From the NCBI RefSeq assembly GCF_030145185.1, contig NZ_JAQYWB010000047.1, positions 1-44,714 of the forward strand: DNA of 44,714 bases, in the 5' to 3' direction. The DNA is from Desulfoluna sp. Its GTDB lineage: Bacteria > Desulfobacterota > Desulfobacteria > Desulfobacterales > Desulfolunaceae. The position numbers and the translations under genes are program-made. This document shows, one piece after another, positions 40,081-44,714 of the stretch. The notes below the pieces were generated by a model that saw only the letters and a program-made list of their open reading frames with translations, was not told where the DNA came from and searched no databases. Position 1 is the stretch's first letter. Every line of letters begins with the position of its first letter.

Positions 40081-40186
40081 CAGATGTAATTGATATGTAA
40101 CCATCAGAGTTCCTGCGCGTGCGCCGGTGCATATGGAAGACGTGCTTCCATCCATCGACCGGGCCATTTTTTGACGAGTGTGATTC

Positions 40187-41476
40187 ATGCGGGTAGCGAC
40201 CACCAGCCTATACAATCAGTCCAAGGAGAACATCAGCCGGAAAAACCGGAATGTCCTCGACCAGAACTCCCTGATCTCCTCGGGCAAGCGTATCAGAAAG
40301 CTCTCGGACGATCCGGTGGACGCGAGTCGCGTGGCGGCTCTGAAGACCAACATGAGCGATCTCTTTCAGCTTCAGCGCAACGTGGCCACAGGCAGCTTGT
40401 GGCTGGAAGGAAGTGAGGAGTCCATGGAACGTGTCAAAGACATGGTGGCCAGGGCCAAAGAGCTCTCCATCGCCATGGCCAACGGCATCGCAAACTCCGA
40501 TGACTTCCAAACCGCAGCCCTTGAGGTGGGCGGCCTCATCAAGGGGGTGCTCGACCAGGCCAACACACGCATGGACGGCCAATACATCTTCTCCGGAAGC
40601 CGAAGCGATATCCGGCCCTTTCAGGCCGACAACGAGGACCTCCCCTCCTCCATCGCCTACGAAGGAAACAGCACCCCCTTCCGGGTCAAGATCGGCCCCC
40701 AGTCCGACATGATCGTAGGCTTTGCCGGAAAAGAGATCTTCTCATCGAACACAGCCCTCATCGATGAGACCAACAACTACCTCGATTTTACGGAAAAAAG
40801 GGCCGGTGCCCTTCCCGGCGAAGAGACCGTCCTGACCGCCAGGGTAGACGGCGGCACCTATTCCCGGCAAGAGCTTGCCCACGCCGTGGAGATGTCCATG
40901 GAAAGGGCCTCCGCCGACAAAGGGGAAGGGACCGATTACCGCGTCTCCTGGAATGAAGCCCAGGAAACCTTTACCATCGCCGAAGAAGACGGCCTCGCGC
41001 CAGCCAAACTCGACCGTATCTCTGTTCTCTTCCGCACCGGTGAAAACCGTCATAAATCCGTGGGTGCCTTCATGGGGTTTTCCACCGATGACGCCACCAC
41101 CGAGGCCTCCCGGGAACCCCTGGTGAGTCGCAGAGGGGTTCAATGGGGCATTTTTACCTCGCTGTTCGAATTAAAAGCAGCCCTTGAGAGCAACGACAAA
41201 GAAGGGCTCCACCAGTCCATCTCCCGCCTCGGGGTCGATCACAACAAGCTGCTGAGCTCCATCTCCGAAGCCGGGGTACGGGCCAACCGCCTGGACACGC
41301 GAGACGACCTGCTGAAGGACCTGGCCCTCAGCCATGACGCCAACCGGTCCAAACTGGAAGACACCGACGTGGTGCGCGCCATCTCCGACCTGCGCCTGAA
41401 ACAATTCGGCTATGAGTCGGCCCTGGCTTCCACATCACGGCTCCTGAACACGAGTCTTCTCAACTACCTCAAGTAG
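40187..41476 (+). CDS. flgL: Flagellar hook-filament junction protein FlgL (HAP3)
   Basis: The 429-residue protein of the flagellin/FlgL family begins MRVATTSLYNQSKENISRKN with the D0/D1 motif SGKRIRKLSDDPVDASRVAA. It ends in the C-terminal coiled-coil LEDTDVVRAISDLRLKQFGY, then LASTSRLLNTSLLNYLK. The segment NTRMDGQYIFSGSRSDIRPF is typical of FlgL rather than flagellin. It is longer than E. coli FlgL (317) because of the variable middle. No flagellin gene is in the window. csrA follows after 21 bases. Confidence 0.93.
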   Translation: MRVATTSLYNQSKENISRKNRNVLDQNSLISSGKRIRKLSDDPVDASRVAALKTNMSDLFQLQRNVATGSLWLEGSEESMERVKDMVARAKELSIAMANGIANSDDFQTAALEVGGLIKGVLDQANTRMDGQYIFSGSRSDIRPFQADNEDLPSSIAYEGNSTPFRVKIGPQSDMIVGFAGKEIFSSNTALIDETNNYLDFTEKRAGALPGEETVLTARVDGGTYSRQELAHAVEMSMERASADKGEGTDYRVSWNEAQETFTIAEEDGLAPAKLDRISVLFRTGENRHKSVGAFMGFSTDDATTEASREPLVSRRGVQWGIFTSLFELKAALESNDKEGLHQSISRLGVDHNKLLSSISEAGVRANRLDTRDDLLKDLALSHDANRSKLEDTDVVRAISDLRLKQFGYESALASTSRLLNTSLLNYLK

Positions 41477-41497
41477 CACGTAGACAGGAAAAAACTG

Positions 41498-41758
41498 ATG
41501 CTCATACTGACAAGAAAAGCGGGCGAAAAAATCCGTATTGGCGACGACATCACCATCCATGTGGTGGATATCGGCAAGGGAAACGTCCGAATCGGGGTCG
41601 AAGCCCCCAAAGAGGTGACCATCATGCGCGACGAAGTGGTGGAACGCATCGAAAAAGAGAACCTCATCGCCGCCAACAGGAACCGAAACACCCTGGTTCA
41701 TGCGGCGTCCATGCTGAAAAATAAAAAAATGCTACCGGGCAAAAAAAACAAGGAGTAA
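41498..41758 (+). CDS. csrA: Carbon storage regulator CsrA
   Basis: The 86-residue protein has the complete CsrA core (MLILTRKAGEKIRIGDDITI, GNVRIGVEAPKEVTIMRDEV) and a basic C-terminal extension of about 25 residues (ending KKMLPGKKNKE). CsrA binds GGA motifs in mRNA leaders, and in many bacteria represses flagellin translation until FliW displaces it. AGGA stands before the ATG. The end of the gene contains the AAGGAG ribosome site of fliW, so the two are translationally linked. Confidence 0.97.
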   Translation: MLILTRKAGEKIRIGDDITIHVVDIGKGNVRIGVEAPKEVTIMRDEVVERIEKENLIAANRNRNTLVHAASMLKNKKMLPGKKNKE

Positions 41759-41762
41759 CACG

Positions 41763-42215
41763 TTGATCATCCCTACGCGACAATTTGGCCCCGTTGACAT
41801 CGATGAAGAGAAAATCGTCTCCATGCCCAAAGGCATGCCCGGATTTCCAGGCAAAGAGCGGTACATCCTCCTCTCCCACGAAGAGATCGACCCCATCCTC
41901 ACCTTTCAGAGTGTGGAGGACCCCGACCTGGCTTTTGCCCTCATGGACCCCTTTCTCTTCCTGACCGAATACGCCATCGATCTGGACGCCGCCGTGAAAG
42001 AGATGAACTGGGCCGTAGAAAAACCCGAGGAGCTCTTCCTCTATACCATCATCAACGCCAGCGGTGACTGCCCCGAAGAGATCACCGCCAACCTCGCCGG
42101 TCCCCTGCTCGTCCACACCGGCCTGAATGAAGCCCTGCAGCTGCTTATCCCCGATGAGCGGTACTCCCCCAAACACTCGATTTTTGCGGCGGAAGAAGAA
42201 AGGGCGGAAGGCTAA
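41763..42215 (+). CDS. fliW: Flagellar assembly factor FliW
   Basis: The 150-residue protein has the FliW pattern (MPKGMPGFPGKERYILLSHE, SVEDPDLAFALMDPFLF, LNEALQLLIPDERYSPKHSI). FliW binds either flagellin or CsrA; when flagellin is exported, free FliW sequesters CsrA and allows flagellin synthesis. The start is a TTG, fixed by AAGGAG seven bases upstream across the csrA stop. The last codons and stop (gcg gaa ggc taa) lie inside a heptad-type repeat like that after flgK, so the C-terminus may have been reshaped by the repeat. Confidence 0.95.
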   Translation: MIIPTRQFGPVDIDEEKIVSMPKGMPGFPGKERYILLSHEEIDPILTFQSVEDPDLAFALMDPFLFLTEYAIDLDAAVKEMNWAVEKPEELFLYTIINASGDCPEEITANLAGPLLVHTGLNEALQLLIPDERYSPKHSIFAAEEERAEG

Positions 42216-42241
42216 AGGCGGCTAAAAGAAGCCCCAGGTAT

Positions 42242-42433
42242 GCGGTGCGCAAGCGCACCCTACCATCTCCCAAAACCATCCCGTATCACCACCGAATCTG
42301 CGAGGGCCGTAGGGTGCGGCTCCCGCACCTTCTACCGCAACGCGAACCGCCAGCCCCTGACCTCAAACATTCATAGTCCCTTGGCGGTTGGCCAACGCCC
42401 CGGTTTATCGGCGGTGCGCAAGCGCACCCTACC
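42242..42433. repeat. Three REP palindromes between fliW and yaaA
   Basis: Palindromic units lie at about 42244-42264 (ggtgcgcaagcgcacccta), 42309-42331 (gtagggtgcggctcccgcacc) and 42412-42433 (ggtgcgcaagcgcaccctacc). All belong to the family of the repeats around the RAYT gene. They occupy the space between the convergent fliW and yaaA ends, a typical REP position. Confidence 0.85.
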
Positions 42434-42475
42434 CTTTTCCATCGGCCGCGAACGAGGCCCTGGGCATTGGTTTGG

Positions 42476-43240
42476 TTATGTCGCTTCCCTCACAAAAAAC
42501 AGACTGTTCTCCGTTGAAAGAGCCTCCTCAAACCGATAGCCATTCACATCGAACCCCGTCACATCATCCACACACTCAACCCGGTTCTCGATGACCCACC
42601 GCGCCATGGCCCCCCTGGCCCGCTTGGCATGAATGGCCACAGTCTTCAGGGCATCGCCCTTCTTCTCCTTGAACGCCACGTCCACGAAACGCCCCCGTGA
42701 GCTCAGCCTCTTTTTATCCACGGCCTTGGCGTACTCCCCCGAGGCGAGGTTCAAAAGCACCCCGTCAGACGCCATGAGCCCCATCAGGTGATCCGTCACC
42801 GCCTCCTTCCACCACCTGGAGAGCACCCCGAAGCCGGGCAACAAAAGTCCCATCTCCAGACGATACGGCTCAACGCCCGTCAAAGGCGAAAGCGCCCCGT
42901 AAAGCCCGGAGAGAATCCGCAGTCGCCCTACGGCCCAGGCCACGGCCTCCGGAGAAAGGCTCTCCGCATCCAGCCCCTGGTAGGCATCTCCCCGGTAGGC
43001 AAAAAGTGCCGGTGTGGTCCCCATGGCCCCAAATGAGAAGCTTCGAAACCTCTCCACCGTCCCTGCGGCAAGGCCATCACTGACCTTCATGAGCGCCCCC
43101 ATCTCGTCCGTGGAACCCCCCCGCAACACCGCCACCAGCTCCCGGGTCCTCTCCTCGAAGAAAGGACGTTCCATATTTGCTGCCCACACCGGGGCCCCTG
43201 CCTCCATCCGCTTGGCCGGGGCGAGGATTGTGATCATCAT
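42476..43240 (-). CDS. yaaA: YaaA-family peroxide stress protein (DUF328)
   Basis: The 254-residue protein has the YaaA/UPF0246 motifs (MITILAPAKRM at the start, RILSGLYGALSPLTGVEPYR followed by LEMG, VLLNLASGEYAKAVDKKRL and a later FKEKKGD stretch). In E. coli YaaA limits free iron and DNA damage under peroxide. AAGGAG seven bases before 43240 supports this start; the frame extends to 43306 through a repeat and is not used. An ATG at 43237 is also possible. It is flanked by REP-type repeats on both sides. Confidence 0.93.
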   Translation of the reverse strand: MMITILAPAKRMEAGAPVWAANMERPFFEERTRELVAVLRGGSTDEMGALMKVSDGLAAGTVERFRSFSFGAMGTTPALFAYRGDAYQGLDAESLSPEAVAWAVGRLRILSGLYGALSPLTGVEPYRLEMGLLLPGFGVLSRWWKEAVTDHLMGLMASDGVLLNLASGEYAKAVDKKRLSSRGRFVDVAFKEKKGDALKTVAIHAKRARGAMARWVIENRVECVDDVTGFDVNGYRFEEALSTENSLFFVREAT

Positions 43241-43261
43241 AAAAATTCTCCTTGAAAAACC

Positions 43262-43340
43262 TTGCCTCAGGCGGCGAGGGTGGCGAAGCCACGGTAACGA
43301 AAACACCTCGAAAGCTGGTTTGCGTCATCATCGGACATGC
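43262..43340 (+). repeat. Dispersed hairpin repeat, copy C
   Basis: The stretch with ggtggcgaagccac, aaaacacctcgaaagc and ggtttgcg matches the minus strand of 19530-19596 closely. It lies directly upstream of yaaA and directly before a REP pair. Confidence 0.65.
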
Positions 43341-43344
43341 GACC

Positions 43345-43485
43345 GTAGGGTGCGGCTCCCGCACCTTCTAACGTAACGCAAACCTCCGGCCTGTTCCCCT
43401 GAACCATTTCACCATAACAGGCCACTGCAAGAAAAAGCGATGTTGGATTTTTGTGTGATCAATGGTGCGCACGGCGCACCCTACC
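43345..43485 (+). repeat. REP pair (BIME) downstream of the RAYT gene
   Basis: gtagggtgcggctcccgcacc (43345-43365) is followed by ttctaacgtaacgcaaacctccggcc. About 98 bases further on comes the partner palindrome ggtgcgcacggcgcaccctacc (43464-43485). The order equals one unit of the tandem array at 44167 and beyond. Confidence 0.87.
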
Positions 43486-43523
43486 CTTTTCCGGTACATC
43501 ACCGGCACACGACCGTTTTCCCG

Positions 43524-44069
43524 TCACGATTCGCCAAAATTACCGGTCATATCACCACCCCCGCCCCAATGGGGTGCATAGACCTCACTATTCACATACC
43601 GATGAAATGTGGACCAAGGCCAATCCGCAACCCGTTCAACGACACCATGCTTCACCGGGTTAAAATGAATATAATCCATGTGCGTTTCAAAATCCCGTTC
43701 ATCCCGGATCCGGTGTTCCCAAAACCGTCGCTGCCACAAGGTACCTTCCTGTCGAGCCTTACGGGATTTTGTCGTGAAGCCCTGGCGTGGGAACAAATCG
43801 CCACAGCAGATGGTCACATGCCGTTTGATGCGGGACCACCGGCTGCTGAAATCAGCGTCACCCTCGGGCAGGGTCCAGATACAATGAAGATGGTCCGGCA
43901 AAAGCACCCATGCTTCGATAGAAAAAGGAGCTACTTCCCGAACACGCTGAATGCTGGTTCGCAATGCAGCCCGTACAGGCTCTTCGCACAGAACGGGCTG
44001 TCTGCGGTGAGTTATCACCGTAAAGAAAAACGATGCGCCAGGTGTTGATGCACGACTGTAATTGGACAT
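43524..44069 (-). CDS. REP-associated tyrosine transposase (RAYT, Y1/HUH family)
   Basis: The 181-residue protein is a Y1 transposase relative of IS200/IS605 TnpA. The HUH metal site is LLPDHLHCIW (His60 and His62). The likely catalytic tyrosine is Tyr133 in HMDYIHFNPVKHG, followed by WPWSTFHRYV, all typical of RAYTs. RAYTs cut and join single strands at REP hairpins and are thought to have spread REP sequences; they are single-copy, domesticated-looking genes. The start at 44069 (MSNYSRASTPGASFFFTVIT) is chosen because the upstream extension reads through a REP unit. REP palindromes of one family lie on both sides. The active-site residues appear intact. Confidence 0.9.
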   Translation of the reverse strand: MSNYSRASTPGASFFFTVITHRRQPVLCEEPVRAALRTSIQRVREVAPFSIEAWVLLPDHLHCIWTLPEGDADFSSRWSRIKRHVTICCGDLFPRQGFTTKSRKARQEGTLWQRRFWEHRIRDERDFETHMDYIHFNPVKHGVVERVADWPWSTFHRYVNSEVYAPHWGGGGDMTGNFGES

Positions 44070-44166
44070 GCGCGACCTCTTATTTTTATAAAAAAACAAG
44101 ATATTGATGACGACACAAACAACTTTCCATTGATCCCCTTCTGTGACCCCACCAGGTTCTCGAGAC

Positions 44167-44714
44167 GTAGGGTGCGGCCCCCGCACCTTCTAACGTAACG
44201 CAAGCCTCCGGCCTGTTCTCCTGATCCATTTCACCATCACGGGCCACCGTAAGAAAAAGCGGTGTTGGATTTTTGGGAGGTAAACGGTGCGCACGGCGCA
44301 CCCTACCATTACCCCTACACCTCCGGGTTTCCGAGTGTAGGGTGCGGCTCCCGCACCTTCTAACGTAACGCAAGCCTCTGGCCTTTTCTCCTGAAACATT
44401 TCCCCATCACGGGCAACCCCATGAAAAAGCGGTGTTGGGGTTTTGGGAGGTAATCGGTGCGGGAGCCGCACCCTACCATTACCCCGACACCTCCGGTTCC
44501 CGAGCGTAGGGTGCGGCCCCCGCACCTTCTAACGTAACGCAAGCCTCCGGCCTTTTCTCCTGATCCATTTCCCCACCACGGGCAACCCCAAGAAAAAGCG
44601 GTGTTGGATTTTTGGGCGGTAATCGGTGCGGGAGCCGCACCCTACCATTACCCCGACACCTCCGGTTCCCGCGCGTAGGGTGCGGCTCCCGCACCTTCTA
44701 ACGTAACGCAAGCC
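44167..44714 (+). repeat. Tandem array of about 169-170-bp BIME units upstream of the RAYT gene
   Basis: Units begin with gtagggtgcgg at 44167, 44337, 44506 and 44675 (periods 170, 169 and 169); the fourth is cut by the window end. Each full unit has a left palindrome (gtagggtgcgg(c/t)(t/c)cccgcacc), then ttctaacgtaacgcaagcctc, a T-rich stretch (gtgttggatttttggg), and a right palindrome at 44286-44307, 44456-44477 and 44625-44646. The right palindrome is ggtgcgcacggcgcaccctacc in the first unit and ggtgcgggagccgcaccctacc in the next two. The array lies just 5' of the RAYT gene. Confidence 0.92.

Larger units (their letters stand above)
39949..40186. other. flgK-flgL intergenic region
   Basis: These 238 bases separate two genes that are usually adjacent. 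They contain phased heptad repeats at 39959-40014 and a sigma-28-like promoter at about 40053-40080. No gene is supported. Confidence 0.6.

Noticed and set aside
44086-44711. A set of similar 60-111-codon frames (MRYVRRCG... type) at the right edge
   Set aside because: These are read-throughs of the BIME array. The similarity between them reflects the DNA repeat, not a protein family.
44167-44714. CRISPR-like interpretation of the regular array
   Set aside because: The whole unit of about 170 bp repeats, including the stretches between palindromes. There are no unique spacers and no cas genes.

Overview
The window looks like a chromosomal segment of a GC-rich Gram-negative bacterium, most likely a Desulfobacterota (deltaproteobacterial) lineage. 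The reasons are the csrA-fliW pair behind flgKL, a complete Gram-negative type II secretion (T2SS) gene set with a GspN, and beta-oxidation genes of a type common in fatty-acid-degrading sulfate reducers. That placement is inference: there is no rRNA or other taxonomic marker. No tRNA, rRNA or CRISPR array was seen.

Layout. 0.4-2.9 kb (minus): gspB and gspA/exeA, the accessory T2SS pair, overlapping by 4 nt. 3.3-4.9 kb (minus): a fatty-acid-type acyl-CoA ligase. 5.3-6.8 kb (plus): a membrane PAS-PAS-GGDEF diguanylate cyclase with intact active site and inhibitory site. 6.8-8.3 kb (minus): an SDR/DUF2867 oxidoreductase. 8.8-12.0 kb (plus): a FadH-type 2,4-dienoyl-CoA reductase and an ECH1-type dienoyl-CoA isomerase, which with the ligase suggest degradation of unsaturated fatty acids. 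12.2-18.2 kb (plus): a HEAT-tailed membrane protein, a CPBP intramembrane protease, gspF (detached from the other gsp genes) and a large DUF748/AsmA-like protein.

18.2-19.6 kb is a gene-free repeat island: a MITE-like element enclosing a REP pair, then three 260-bp tandem repeats with 24-bp inverted arms. 19.6-32.0 kb (minus) is the main T2SS operon, read gspG-H-I-J-K-L-M-N-C-D-E and ending in an exported YidD-like protein and a TPR-like exported protein. Many junctions overlap (ATGA or TGATG), which suggests translational coupling. With gspF, gspA and gspB in the same window the secretion machine looks complete except for the prepilin peptidase GspO.

32.5-42.2 kb (plus) is a late flagellar operon, flgF-G-A-I-J-N-K-L-csrA-fliW. 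A well-spaced sigma-54 promoter lies just upstream of flgF and a sigma-28-like site lies before flgL. flgH (L-ring) is absent from its usual place between flgA and flgI. csrA-fliW should link flagellar assembly to post-transcriptional control.

42.2-44.7 kb holds yaaA and a REP-associated tyrosine transposase (RAYT). Palindromic REP units lie around it: three beyond yaaA, a pair downstream, and a tandem array of about 169-170-bp units upstream that runs off the window. The same palindrome lies 24 kb away inside the MITE-like element, so the window contains a transposase together with what is probably its own repeat family. The repeat biology (RAYT/REP, the 260-bp tandem array, the heptad repeats after flgK and fliW, and a dispersed hairpin family) is the least explained part of the window.
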